DNA from: Bacteroidia bacterium
GTDB taxonomy: Bacteria; Bacteroidota; Bacteroidia; Cytophagales; Cyclobacteriaceae
Length of the DNA stretch: 64,000 bases
Assembly (NCBI GenBank): GCA_030432655.1
Contig: JAUILA010000007.1
Span: 1-64,000 of the forward strand
Direction: 5' to 3'
Numbering within the stretch: position 1 is the stretch's first letter; the number at the start of each line of letters is the position of its first letter. The notes under the pieces are model-generated. The model made no database searches and had not been told where the DNA came from. It worked only from the letters and a program-made list of their open reading frames with translations. Of this stretch, positions 1 to 8,370 are shown piece by piece. The translations under genes and the position numbers were made by a program.

Positions 1-241
1 GATCATCCGGATTCATTGAAAGCTTCTTCCCTACATGATCTGTGACCAGGGCAATGTTTTGCATCATTCCGGGAACATCCCGGAAGACATTCGTATTGAT
101 CTTCTGGAGTAGAAATTCGACCTGGTCAGACCCGTGTAAGAGGACCGTATAGGTATCATGGATATGGCCTGACCCGAACGGTCTGACTTTTACAGCCCGG
201 CCGTTGATCTTAAACCTGTCCGCAACCTGGGTTAATCCCAC
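1..241 (-). CDS. Phosphotransferase-family sugar kinase (N-acetylhexosamine kinase-like), N-terminal part only
   Basis: The reading frame continues past the window edge, so only about 80 residues are visible. They include a GSGHIHDTY segment followed by LLQKINTNVFRDVPGMMQNI, which is the N-lobe pattern of the aminoglycoside-phosphotransferase-like family that contains NahK-type N-acetylhexosamine 1-kinases. A GTG at 241-239 is the only plausible upstream start, because an in-frame TGA lies three codons before it. The start overlaps the last codons of the nucleotidyltransferase by 10 bases, so the two are probably translationally coupled. Known NahK enzymes phosphorylate the anomeric carbon of hexosamines. 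With the neighbouring nucleotidyltransferase this suggests sugar salvage to a nucleotide sugar, but the substrate is inference. Confidence 0.7.
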   Translation of the reverse strand, partial: MGLTQVADRFKINGRAVKVRPFGSGHIHDTYTVLLHGSDQVEFLLQKINTNVFRDVPGMMQNIALVTDHVGKKLSMNPDD

Positions 242-1125
242 AGTGTTTCAGGATATACTTTTTCGTTAATGAGCTCGCGAAGAGCTGCCTGGACTTTTTC
301 CTTATCCTCTGAATAGGTGACTCCAAACCAGTCAGAACTTACTTCAATAACCCGGACGTCCCGGCCGTTCTTCTGCAGGGCACTCAGGACATTGGGCAGG
401 TAGTATTCCCCTTTTTTAAGGTCTGTGGAGTTCCTGAGAAACTCCTTAAATCCATTATCAAACCATTCAAAAATCTCAGGCTTCAGGACCATCAGGTTCA
501 TACTCACCGGGGTATCTGCCTTTAACTCCACATCACCGTCAGGCTTATGGCTTACGATCACATCACCGGTTCGCTCAATGGCCGTATTCTCCTCAATACT
601 CTGAAGATTTCCATTCTCCTTCTGAACAACTCCGCGCGAGACTGTTCCGTGGGCACTCAGTGTACGATCAAGAGGGTAGGCAACCAGGGTGGCCAGCGGA
701 CCGTCTTCCTGCATGCGTTTGACTTCATCGTAAGCTGCCTTTAGTGCTTCCCGTCCGTAAAAATCGTCTGCATTGATCACCGCGAACGGTTCTTTGATCG
801 CAGAAGAGGCACACCAGACCGCATGACCTGTTCCCCAGGGCTTTTCCCGTTCAGGTATGGGGGAGAATCCTTCAGGCAGCGCGTCGTGCTTTTGAAAGAC
901 ATAACACAGTTCGGCATGATTGGATAAATGGTTGAACCTTTCCCGGAAGGCATCCGAGAAGTCTTCGCGAATGATGAATACGATCTTGTTAAATCCGGCT
1001 TTGATCGCGTCGTACAGGACATAATCCATCAGGGTCGAACCATCCGGCCCCATTTCATCCATCTGCTTTAATCCGCCGTACCGGCTGCCCATTCCGGCGG
1101 CCATTACCAGTAATGTTTCTTTCAT
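232..1125 (-). CDS. Sugar-phosphate nucleotidyltransferase family protein
   Basis: The 297-residue protein opens with LLVMAAGMGSRYGGLKQ, the nucleotide-binding loop of the NTP-transferase fold (GxGxR plus a downstream lysine). NADDFYG near residues 118-124 is the metal-binding aspartate region. It should transfer a nucleotidyl group from NTP to a sugar 1-phosphate in the cytoplasm. The family assignment is firm; the sugar and nucleotide are not readable from sequence. The stop overlaps the GTG start of the downstream kinase, so the two form a kinase/nucleotidyltransferase operon. ATG at 1125 directly precedes the glycine-rich loop, so this start is secure. Confidence 0.8.
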   Translation of the reverse strand: MKETLLVMAAGMGSRYGGLKQMDEMGPDGSTLMDYVLYDAIKAGFNKIVFIIREDFSDAFRERFNHLSNHAELCYVFQKHDALPEGFSPIPEREKPWGTGHAVWCASSAIKEPFAVINADDFYGREALKAAYDEVKRMQEDGPLATLVAYPLDRTLSAHGTVSRGVVQKENGNLQSIEENTAIERTGDVIVSHKPDGDVELKADTPVSMNLMVLKPEIFEWFDNGFKEFLRNSTDLKKGEYYLPNVLSALQKNGRDVRVIEVSSDWFGVTYSEDKEKVQAALRELINEKVYPETLWD

Positions 1126-1178
1126 GCTGCTTTTAATTTACGGCAGCAAAAAAAGCCAATTAATTAGAAATAAGCTAA

Positions 1179-3581
1179 TTATTCATAGCGCAAACTCTCA
1201 ACCGGATTGGATGATGCTGATCGGTATACATGAATGGATATCGTCAGGACAGCCACGAGAATGGCTAACAGACCGGCCAGGGGAAATACCCACCAGTGAA
1301 TATCCGTGCGGAATGCAAAGCCCTCCAGCCACGAGCTTAATCCGTAATAGGCATTCGGAACCGCCAAAACAAATGCGATCAGCACCAGGAGCGCAAAATT
1401 TCTCGCCAGCAATAACATGATCTGCCATTCCGAGGCGCCCATGACCTTCCGGATTCCCACCTCCTTGGTTCTGCGCTGACTGTCAAGCTGCGCCAGGCCG
1501 AAAAGCCCCAGACAGGCAATAAAAATGGCCAGTCCTGCCATCAGCGATACCACAGAACTCATCTGCTGGTCCGAACGATAGATGTCTTCAAAATGCTCAT
1601 CCAGGAACGAGTATTCAAACGGCCAATCCTGAATGACCGACTCATATCGCGACCGGACATCCTCCAGGGCTGCCTGCATATCTGACCCCGTTACCTTAAT
1701 CGACATTTCATCATACCCCCAGTCGGGATGAACCACCATGACGAGCGTATTGACTGCGAAGTGAAGTGAGTTGAAGTTAAAATTCCCTGAAACCCCGATG
1801 ATGCTGCCCAGGGAATCATTGTCATACCAGCCGTGCCCGGCTTCGAGCCCCACAACATCATCTATGCCTAGTTCCTCCGCCAGCTTCTGGTTAACCACAA
1901 ACGCCATATCCTTGTCCGTACTAAACTCCCTGGAAAAACCTCTTCCCTCCAGGATGTCTATCCCATAGACCTCAAAAAAATCATAATCCACATTCACATT
2001 GCTTGTGGTGATTCCCTGTACTGCGGTGTCCATGCGGACCTTAAACCCCCACTGGTGAAGGTTATTTCCCAGCCGCTGGCCGGAGGCGGTAACCCCGGAC
2101 ACATAGGGGCTTTTCAGCAACTCGTCTTTCAACACCCCGAATTTATCGTTCACTTCCCCTTCCATACTAACCAGCATGATCTGTTCGATATCATACCCGA
2201 TATCTTTGTCCTTCATGTAATTCAGCTGTTGGGAGACAACGATCGTTCCAATGATGAGTGCTACCGCCAGGGTATATTGAATCACAATCAGTGAATTCCT
2301 GAATAGTCCGCCCGACCTTCCGGTTTTCCCGCCTTTTATGACACTGGATGCAGCAAAGGAGGCCATATAATAGGCCGGGTAGATCCCGCTTATCAATCCA
2401 AGGGTGAGTGTTCCCGCCAGGAGCCAACCCAGCAGTTCGGGTTCCCGGAATAGTTCCAGCAAGCTGAGTTGCCTTCCAATCAGGTCATTTAAAAGCGGTA
2501 CCAGCACCACCAGCAGGATCAGGGCCGCGACCAGGGCCAGCAACGCCAGCAGCACCGATTCAATGATGAACTGTGTGAACAATTGTTTTTTTACAGCCCC
2601 GATAGATTTACGCACGCCTATTTCTTTCCAGCGAAAGGAGGCCCGGGCAATGGATAAATTCATGAAATTGACTGCTGCTATAATAAGAATAACAATCGCG
2701 ATCACGGCAAACACATCAATGTACTGCCCGTTAAATTTTCGATAATTATTGTAATCGTGCTCAACGTGCATTGAGCTTAAGTGTACATCCCGGAGAGGCT
2801 GGAGATACATTTTGTAGAAATCTGTGATATCCGGATTATCCATGTGCCTTTGCAGGAAATCGGGGAAATCCGCTTCCATGGCCGAGATGTCTGCACGATC
2901 CTCAAGAACGAGGTAGGTATTGAGAAAATTCGATCCCCAACTGTTGTTAAACTCATTATTCTGCGCCAGTACAATGGCCATCGGCACGACCACATCAAAT
3001 TGCAGGTGGGACCCCGAAAGGTCTTCTTCGAAGATGCCGGTGACCTCAAAATCCCATTCATCCACATGCACAAATTCTCCCAGTACCGTTTCGTCCGATC
3101 TTCCGAACAGTGCCTCGGCGGCATGGGGCATCAGCAGAATATTTTGCGCCTTGTTCATCGCCGTGCTTCGGTCTCCATATTTTAGGGGAAAGGAGAATAC
3201 ATCCAGAAAGGTGCTGTCGGCTATTACAAAACGATCCACGAGGAACTTTTCCTCACCATTTTCAATTAGTGACTGGTTCCGGTTCCAGAAACGCGTGTAC
3301 ATTTTTATTTCGGTCGGATAGTCTTCGAGCAAGGCAGGACCCATTCCGGGCATGGACAAAGCCACGTGCTGGGTATTGGTTCCTTCAAAGCTTTGCACTT
3401 CATTCAGCCGGTAGATATTCTCGGACCTTTCAAAATTGTCGAAATTCATCTCGTCACGGATGAAAAGGAAAATGGCGATCGCAGCAGCAATGCCGATGGT
3501 GAGACTTGAAATTGTGATTAAGGAATGCAGGCCTGATTTGCGTATTGCGCGCAGGGCAACCGTAAGGTAATTACGAAGCAT
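1179..3581 (-). CDS. FtsX-type ABC transporter permease, two FtsX domains
   Basis: The 800-residue membrane protein starts with MLRNYLTVALRAIRKSGLHS and a first membrane helix. A MacB-like periplasmic domain of about 240 residues follows. Next come three helices with an FtsX core (near 285-420, containing EIGVRKSIGA), a second periplasmic domain, and a C-terminal FtsX core (near 680-795, containing EVGIRKVMGA). The paired GVRK(S/V)(I/M)GA motifs are typical of the large Bacteroidota permease family related to MacB and LolCE. No ATPase is fused or adjacent, so a separately encoded partner is expected. The substrate is unknown. A paralog of almost equal length lies at 60949-63348. Confidence 0.85.
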   Translation of the reverse strand: MLRNYLTVALRAIRKSGLHSLITISSLTIGIAAAIAIFLFIRDEMNFDNFERSENIYRLNEVQSFEGTNTQHVALSMPGMGPALLEDYPTEIKMYTRFWNRNQSLIENGEEKFLVDRFVIADSTFLDVFSFPLKYGDRSTAMNKAQNILLMPHAAEALFGRSDETVLGEFVHVDEWDFEVTGIFEEDLSGSHLQFDVVVPMAIVLAQNNEFNNSWGSNFLNTYLVLEDRADISAMEADFPDFLQRHMDNPDITDFYKMYLQPLRDVHLSSMHVEHDYNNYRKFNGQYIDVFAVIAIVILIIAAVNFMNLSIARASFRWKEIGVRKSIGAVKKQLFTQFIIESVLLALLALVAALILLVVLVPLLNDLIGRQLSLLELFREPELLGWLLAGTLTLGLISGIYPAYYMASFAASSVIKGGKTGRSGGLFRNSLIVIQYTLAVALIIGTIVVSQQLNYMKDKDIGYDIEQIMLVSMEGEVNDKFGVLKDELLKSPYVSGVTASGQRLGNNLHQWGFKVRMDTAVQGITTSNVNVDYDFFEVYGIDILEGRGFSREFSTDKDMAFVVNQKLAEELGIDDVVGLEAGHGWYDNDSLGSIIGVSGNFNFNSLHFAVNTLVMVVHPDWGYDEMSIKVTGSDMQAALEDVRSRYESVIQDWPFEYSFLDEHFEDIYRSDQQMSSVVSLMAGLAIFIACLGLFGLAQLDSQRRTKEVGIRKVMGASEWQIMLLLARNFALLVLIAFVLAVPNAYYGLSSWLEGFAFRTDIHWWVFPLAGLLAILVAVLTISIHVYRSASSNPVESLRYE

Positions 3582-3675
3582 GATGTTGTTGTTTTGAGTT
3601 TGACCAGTTGAATATACTGAATTTCTGCAGTAATATTTCTATATGCCGTATTGCATTTTGACCGGGATAGCAGGT

Positions 3676-4503
3676 TCAGTAATAAATTATTTCGTAGGAC
3701 CAGCCCTCTGCCGGGCCTTCCGTGGAAGTGATAAGCTGTTTTGTAAGCCTTTCCTCCAGGTCTGTTGTATTTTCAAATGTATAGGTAATGACATCTTCGG
3801 TTTCCCGGTTGGTCAGACGAATCTCCCTCACCAGGTTAGTCGCGATCTTGGACATGTTATTGATATAGTCGGTGAATTCATTAAACGAATTCCAGGGAAG
3901 AAAATCCTTGAGGTTATTAGGCGTTTCGGAATAGAAAACTTCCACATCATAGGTCCGGAATACCTCACCCCCGACAAAATTTTCTAAGACTCCGGTAAAC
4001 CCATCGGCCGTATGGGTGATTTCAGTGATTTCATAGGTAGGTTCTTCAATAAGCGTCCCGTTATTTTCCCGGATAATCGTTTTGGCAATAATTTCCAGGA
4101 CACTGCCATCAGGTGCCCGGTTGTACAATCTTTCCAGGACAAAATTATTGAGATCATACTGAATGGTCGTTAACAGAAACTGCTGGTCGTACGCATATTT
4201 ATAAGCCGCTTCGGTGGAAGGATATTTGAGTTCCTTGATCAGATCTTCCTCCCTGACTATGGTCATCTCATTTGTTTTATCAATAGCTACCCGGCTGAGC
4301 TTTCCTTCCCCGTCATATCCGAATTCAACATCCTGGCCTTCGCTGGACGAGATATTTTTCACCTCATCGAATTTATAACCCGGAGGCGGCGGCTGAATAT
4401 TGGTAATCCCCTCATCTTCATCGCAGGAGGAATAACTGAATAAGACCAGGGCCAGGGCTGCGACTAAAAGTGTAATTCGTACAGAACTAACTAGCTTTTT
4501 CAT
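3676..4503 (-). CDS. Putative lipoprotein, intact member of a tandem pair
   Basis: The 275-residue protein has a signal peptide ending in SYSSC, a lipobox-like site followed by acidic residues, so it is probably a lipoprotein. I do not recognise the family. The body has short beta-strand-like segments (YGYDGEGKLSR, TYDVEVFYSE) reminiscent of bacteroidal repeat lipoproteins. Its C-terminal half aligns by eye with the interrupted gene just upstream: the TYDVEVFYSE region and the final LTNRETEDVITYTFEN stretch match. It starts 6 bases after the upstream gene's final stop, indicating an operon produced by tandem duplication. Confidence 0.6.
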   Translation of the reverse strand: MKKLVSSVRITLLVAALALVLFSYSSCDEDEGITNIQPPPPGYKFDEVKNISSSEGQDVEFGYDGEGKLSRVAIDKTNEMTIVREEDLIKELKYPSTEAAYKYAYDQQFLLTTIQYDLNNFVLERLYNRAPDGSVLEIIAKTIIRENNGTLIEEPTYEITEITHTADGFTGVLENFVGGEVFRTYDVEVFYSETPNNLKDFLPWNSFNEFTDYINNMSKIATNLVREIRLTNRETEDVITYTFENTTDLEERLTKQLITSTEGPAEGWSYEIIYY

Positions 4504-4509
4504 AAGGTT

Positions 4510-5322
4510 TTACCATTGCAGATCATAAAAAAATGAAGCACCTATATCCAGGTTATAGGTAATCCTTGAGACTTTTCCTGATTCATTCTTCTGGTATTCA
4601 ATTTCGTTTATGAAGAACTCATCGGTATCAATGTTGGTATATTTAAGCGACAGCGCGTTCTTCGGGGAAAACCTGGTTATCCAATTCATTTGATCCGTTA
4701 TTTCCACCATCGTTTAGGCCGGTATGAAACCGTACAAGGGATTATCGTCTTCGCTGCAGATTATCTCGACATCATAGGTAACAAATGCCTCGCCGTTCAC
4801 ATAATTGATCATGGTAGCCGATTCCATTCCTCCGTTAGCAGCGTATTGCACGTCGGTATACTCAGTGGCAATCACCGAAGTGTATGTCCCGTCCGGCTGT
4901 TTTTCCGCATTATACGTCTTCATGCCCCGCAATTTTTCATCCGTAATCTCAAAGGTTGTTCGTAATTGAAATACATCCAGGTTATAAGTCGATTCGGACA
5001 ATTCGCCATCGACGTAGTCATACAGATAACCCAGATCCTCTTCAGCATTCTCCGGAAAGAATATTCCCACCAGTACTTCACCAATGGTCTCCACATAATA
5101 ATCGGTATCATTCCAGGCAAGTGAGTTCAATATCTTTGTCTCCTGATCGTATCCGAAGGTATAAAAGTCAGTGTTGTTATAGGCGATAGCAGAAAGGAAC
5201 TCCGGATTCACCACAGAGGGTATTTCATTATCACTATTGCTGGAGCAGGATTGCATTTTAAACATGGCTCCTGTAATTATCAGGAGAATGATAATGCGCA
5301 GGCAATTCCGGAAATATATCAT
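4510..5322 (-). pseudogene. Lipoprotein paralog interrupted by an in-frame TAA
   Basis: A 202-residue lipoprotein-like protein (signal peptide ending MFKMQSC) runs from 5322 to a TAA at 4716-4714. The same frame then continues without a shift for about 67 codons to a TAA at 4512-4510. The two pieces joined match the full-length neighbour at 3676-4503 over its C-terminal half: TYDVEIICSEDDNPLYGF against TYDVEVFYSETPNNLKDF, then a shared beta-rich tail. The gene therefore looks like a paralog truncated by a single nonsense change near the conserved GFIP(A)/DFLP(W) position. A sequencing error or a functional shortened form cannot be excluded. Confidence 0.65.
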
Positions 5323-5352
5323 AACTTATTGATTTACAGATTAATAAGTTAT
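5321..5352 (-). repeat. Inverted repeat abutting the start codon of the interrupted lipoprotein gene
   Basis: Perfect 10-base arms (ATAACTTATT and AATAAGTTAT) flank a 12-base spacer. On the minus strand the second arm runs directly into the ATG at 5322. It could be an operator, or an mRNA hairpin that hides the start codon. No partner is identifiable. Confidence 0.5.
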
Positions 5353-5450
5353 AAAATATCCCTATTGGATACAAAGAAATGGACTAATTAAACCGGTATA
5401 GCTCTGTGTCGAATGAAAAATATGGCTAAGGCGACGATCTGTCAATGCAT

Positions 5451-5490
5451 AAAAAAACCCTGAAGAATAACCGGTGGTTTTCTTCAGGGT
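5451..5490 (-). terminator. Rho-independent terminator of tRNA-Leu
   Basis: On the minus strand, ACCCTGAAGAA and TTCTTCAGGGT form a perfect 11-base-pair stem and are followed by a run of seven T residues. It lies 6 bases beyond the 3' end of the tRNA. Confidence 0.85.
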
Positions 5491-5496
5491 ATCAAG

Positions 5497-5581
5497 TGCG
5501 CACGAGAGGAATCGAACCTCCACGGCCGCAATGGCCACCAGGCCCTCAACCTGGCGCGTCTACCAGTTCCGCCACGTGCGC
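5497..5581 (-). tRNA. tRNA-Leu (anticodon GAG)
   Basis: This 85-base class II tRNA has a seven-pair acceptor stem (GCGCACG with CGTGCGC), a D-arm containing GGCGGAACTGGTAGACGC, a long variable arm and a T-arm with GGTTCGATTCC. The anticodon stem CCAGG/CCTGG encloses the loop TTGAGGG, giving anticodon GAG for the leucine codons CUC and CUU. The CCA end is not encoded. A matching promoter and terminator flank it, so it appears to be a single-gene transcription unit. Confidence 0.95.
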
Positions 5582-5611
5582 ATGAAATGGTAGTTCTGTG
5601 TGAACAGGCGG

Positions 5612-5642
5612 CAAATCTACTAAGGTTTTAAATTATAACCAA
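5612..5642 (-). promoter_or_regulatory. Bacteroidota-type promoter of tRNA-Leu
   Basis: On the minus strand TTG and TAGATTTG are separated by 20 bases. This matches the Bacteroidota primary-sigma pattern (-33 TTG, -7 TAnnTTTG). The -7 element ends about 30 bases before the mature tRNA 5' end. Confidence 0.65.
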
Positions 5643-5652
5643 TATTGCTTTT

Positions 5653-6588
5653 TTATTTCTTCCAGACGGCATCGACGAAATACCTTCTTTTATCGAAGTA
5701 ATTTTCCAGTTCGGTAAACCCGGTCTGAATGGCCATCCGGGTGATGTCGTTCAGGGAAAATTTCTGGCTGACTTCGGTGTGAATCGCTTCCCAGGCTTCC
5801 AGGCTGATCTTCGTGCCATTAATTTCAAACTCCTGGTCTTCCGTACTCACCAGGTAGCTTTTGGCTGTACCCGTCATAGGGTTATATACCGGGTAGTGAA
5901 TAAATTTATCCACATCAATTCCTGCCTTCAGTTCCGTATTGATCCTTCGCAGCAAATTCAGGTTGAATTCCCTGGTCACTCCTTTCGAGTCGTTGTATGC
6001 CGCTCGTATGATCGCGGGGTCCTTTTTAAGATCAAAACCAATCAGCAATAAATCATCCCGCTTCATGGCATCATACACCTTTCCAAGAAAATTAAAGGCC
6101 AGCTCTTCCGTAAAATTGCCAATGTTGGACCCCAGGAACAGGATCACATTTCGCCTGCCCCCGTTGCGAAGGCTGTGTAACGCGCTGAAATAATCATCCG
6201 CCACCGGCTTCAGTTGAAGGTCCGGCAATTCTTCCTTCAGGTTATTCTCCAGTAACTCCAGTACATTCTCAGAAATATCAATGGGTGCGTACTCAAAATC
6301 AGCCTTCTGTTCAAGGAAATAACGAAGCAATATCTTGGTCTTATACCCATCGCCGGCACCGAATTCCACCAGGTTAAAGGGCTTGCCACCGGCTGTGGAA
6401 AGTTTAAGTAATGCCTCCTTGCTTGAGCTTAATATTTCATGTTCACACGAAGTCAGGTAGTATTCATCCAGCTTCATGATCTGCTGGAACAGATGGTCTC
6501 CTTTCTTGTCATAAAAATACTTGGAAGGAAGTTTCTTGGGAGTAGCGCTTAGTCCATCGAGAACTTCACGGGCAAATGTATCGTTCAT
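5653..6588 (-). CDS. egtD: L-histidine N-alpha-methyltransferase (EgtD family)
   Basis: The 311-residue protein has the EgtD/DUF2260 N-terminal signature LPSKYFYDKKGDHLFQQI, EYYLTSCEHEIL, a SAM-binding loop VEFGAGDGYKT and FLGSNIGNF. Family members trimethylate histidine to hercynine using three S-adenosylmethionines, the first step of ergothioneine synthesis. It starts 8 bases after the egtB stop, so egtB-egtD form one operon. Length agrees with characterised EgtD (about 320). No egtC or egtE is present here, so thiol donor and C-S lyase cannot be judged from this window. Confidence 0.85.
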   Translation of the reverse strand: MNDTFAREVLDGLSATPKKLPSKYFYDKKGDHLFQQIMKLDEYYLTSCEHEILSSSKEALLKLSTAGGKPFNLVEFGAGDGYKTKILLRYFLEQKADFEYAPIDISENVLELLENNLKEELPDLQLKPVADDYFSALHSLRNGGRRNVILFLGSNIGNFTEELAFNFLGKVYDAMKRDDLLLIGFDLKKDPAIIRAAYNDSKGVTREFNLNLLRRINTELKAGIDVDKFIHYPVYNPMTGTAKSYLVSTEDQEFEINGTKISLEAWEAIHTEVSQKFSLNDITRMAIQTGFTELENYFDKRRYFVDAVWKK

Positions 6589-6596
6589 TGATCTTC

Positions 6597-7853
6597 TTAA
6601 AGATATTTTGCCAGACGGATTCCGGAGAACATCCAGCGTAAAGGAGCATGAAAAAAGTTTCGGTATGTTTTACGGATATGTTCCCGTGGTGTTGCACATG
6701 ACCCTCCGCGAAGGACCATCTGATTGACCATAAATTTACCATTATATTCTCCGAGAGCACCAGCCGGGGCCTCATAGAACGGATATGGTAAATAGGCACT
6801 GGATGTCCATTCCCACAAGTCACCAAACAGCTGGTTATTTCCCTCAGATACAGCTTTTGCTTCGAGGTGGTTATCCTCCAGGAAGTTTCCGTGGTCCCGG
6901 GTGCCGTACAAGGTAGCTGCCACCTCCCACTGGTATTCTGTCGGCAACCGGTATCCTGCCCATTTGGCAAACGCCGCAGCCTCGTAATAGCTGATATGGC
7001 TAACCGGTGCATGAGGATCAGGATCAACAAGTCCGCCATTAAGGGAAAATATGCGGAACGCGTCACCGTCCCGGTGCCAGTGTAATGGTGCATGGATCTG
7101 CTCGCTTTTCACCCAGTCCCATCCGTCCGACAACCAGTGCCGGAAATCCGTGTAACCGCCATCCTGTATAAATTCAAGGTATTCGGCATTCGTCACCAGC
7201 CGGTCGGCCACCGCACTGGAATGAATAAACGTTTTATGTCTCCCGTGCTCATTGTCAAAACTGAAAGATTCCCCCTGAAAACCGATCTCATAGGTTCCTT
7301 CTTCAATTTCCAGCCAGTTGATTGCGTTGCGCTCACCGGCAGCCAATCCTCCCTGACGTTTCACATAGGCAGGAAAGAGCGGATTATTTCCCAGGATATA
7401 TTTAATGTCATACATCAGCAGTTCCTGGTGCTGCTCCTCATGCTGCAACCCCAGAACCAGTATCTTTTCGAGCTCTTCCGTCAGATTATTTTCAAGGAAC
7501 TTCTCCATGTGGGCATCGACATAGCTCCGGTATGCAAGCACTTCCTTAACCGAAGGCCTGGTAATATTACCCCGGTCGGTCCGCAACATCCGGTCGCCTT
7601 TGCTTTCATAATAACTGTTGAACAGGTACGCATACTCCTCCTGATACACCTTGTACCCTTCCATGTGATCAGAGAGAATAAATGCCTCGTAAAACCAGGT
7701 GGTGTGTCCCAGATGCCATTTTGGCGGACTCACATCCATTACCGGCTGAACCACATGATCTTCAATTGTCAGTGGTTCACAAATTGATTCGGTTCGTTTA
7801 CGGGTCTTTTTAAAGCGGTCGACTAAAACTGGTTCCGTGATGAGCATGCACAC
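6597..7853 (-). CDS. egtB: Ergothioneine sulfoxide synthase EgtB-like
   Basis: The 418-residue protein has an N-terminal DinB-like four-helix domain and a C-terminal FGE-sulfatase domain. The non-haem iron ligands are recognisable as H50 (WHLGH) and H138/H142 in HEEQHQE, close to the equivalent positions in mycobacterial EgtB. The C-terminal half carries WEWTSS and LRGGSC, standard FGE-fold motifs. EgtB joins hercynine to a cysteine-derived thiol by O2-dependent C-S bond formation and sulfoxidation. OvoA is less likely because no methyltransferase domain is fused, and an EgtD is encoded next door. An alternative start exists at the third codon. Confidence 0.85.
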   Translation of the reverse strand: MCMLITEPVLVDRFKKTRKRTESICEPLTIEDHVVQPVMDVSPPKWHLGHTTWFYEAFILSDHMEGYKVYQEEYAYLFNSYYESKGDRMLRTDRGNITRPSVKEVLAYRSYVDAHMEKFLENNLTEELEKILVLGLQHEEQHQELLMYDIKYILGNNPLFPAYVKRQGGLAAGERNAINWLEIEEGTYEIGFQGESFSFDNEHGRHKTFIHSSAVADRLVTNAEYLEFIQDGGYTDFRHWLSDGWDWVKSEQIHAPLHWHRDGDAFRIFSLNGGLVDPDPHAPVSHISYYEAAAFAKWAGYRLPTEYQWEVAATLYGTRDHGNFLEDNHLEAKAVSEGNNQLFGDLWEWTSSAYLPYPFYEAPAGALGEYNGKFMVNQMVLRGGSCATPREHIRKTYRNFFHAPLRWMFSGIRLAKYL

Positions 7854-8370
7854 TAAATTAAATATTAAAGTTACAATGCTTTAACAGAACAAGTTAACCT
7901 CTTGTTGGATTAATTATAAGAATTTTGAAATGTGATGAATTGAATCTGGAGAATATGGAACTGCAACAGGTTACGAGTGCAGTGATGTATTCCGGCGTAT
8001 CACACCGAAAAAGGATATGTTTTGTATGAGATATAGTCTGCCTTGTTACTCTTCACTATCAGACCATATGGCTGCCGGAGCAGCCCCTTCAGGACGTATG
8101 ATTCTGATGAGCCTGTAATACGTACAGGAAGAATAAAGTAAAAAAGCCGACAACTGATAATAGAATCGCGAAAAAAGTCATGATGTTAAATTATGATTCT
8201 AAGGTACTTATAAAACACGCAGTAATCCGCTTTAGTTTAATTCCGGTGCTTTCATTGTAAGAATTTAGCCGGACTTGATCACTTTTTAACCGTTCATCAG
8301 GCTTAACCGGCAAGGTTTATGCATAACGATGCTTTAAACGTATATTAGCAGCAATAAAAGTTTGTAAGTA
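7854..8370. other. Intergenic region between egtB and the S8 protease
   Basis: About 517 bases separate divergent genes. The region is AT-rich and must carry both promoters. Apart from one possible 30-codon membrane ORF on the minus strand I see no RNA gene, repeat or clear operator in it. Confidence 0.5.
8089..8181 (-). CDS. Possible 30-residue single-pass membrane protein
   Basis: An ATG at 8181 opens a 30-codon frame ending in TGA. It encodes MTFFAILLSVVGFFTLFFLY followed by a short polar tail. One hydrophobic helix with a soluble tail resembles small accessory subunits of membrane complexes. No recognised family, no Shine-Dalgarno and no conservation data are available, so this could be chance. 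Confidence 0.3.
   Translation of the reverse strand: MTFFAILLSVVGFFTLFFLYVLQAHQNHTS

Noticed and set aside
1179-3581. MacB macrolide exporter
   Set aside because: There is no fused or adjacent ATPase; the family resemblance is to the permease half only.
7092-7787. A 231-codon open frame antisense to egtB
   Set aside because: EgtB motifs on the other strand are clear; the antisense frame has none.
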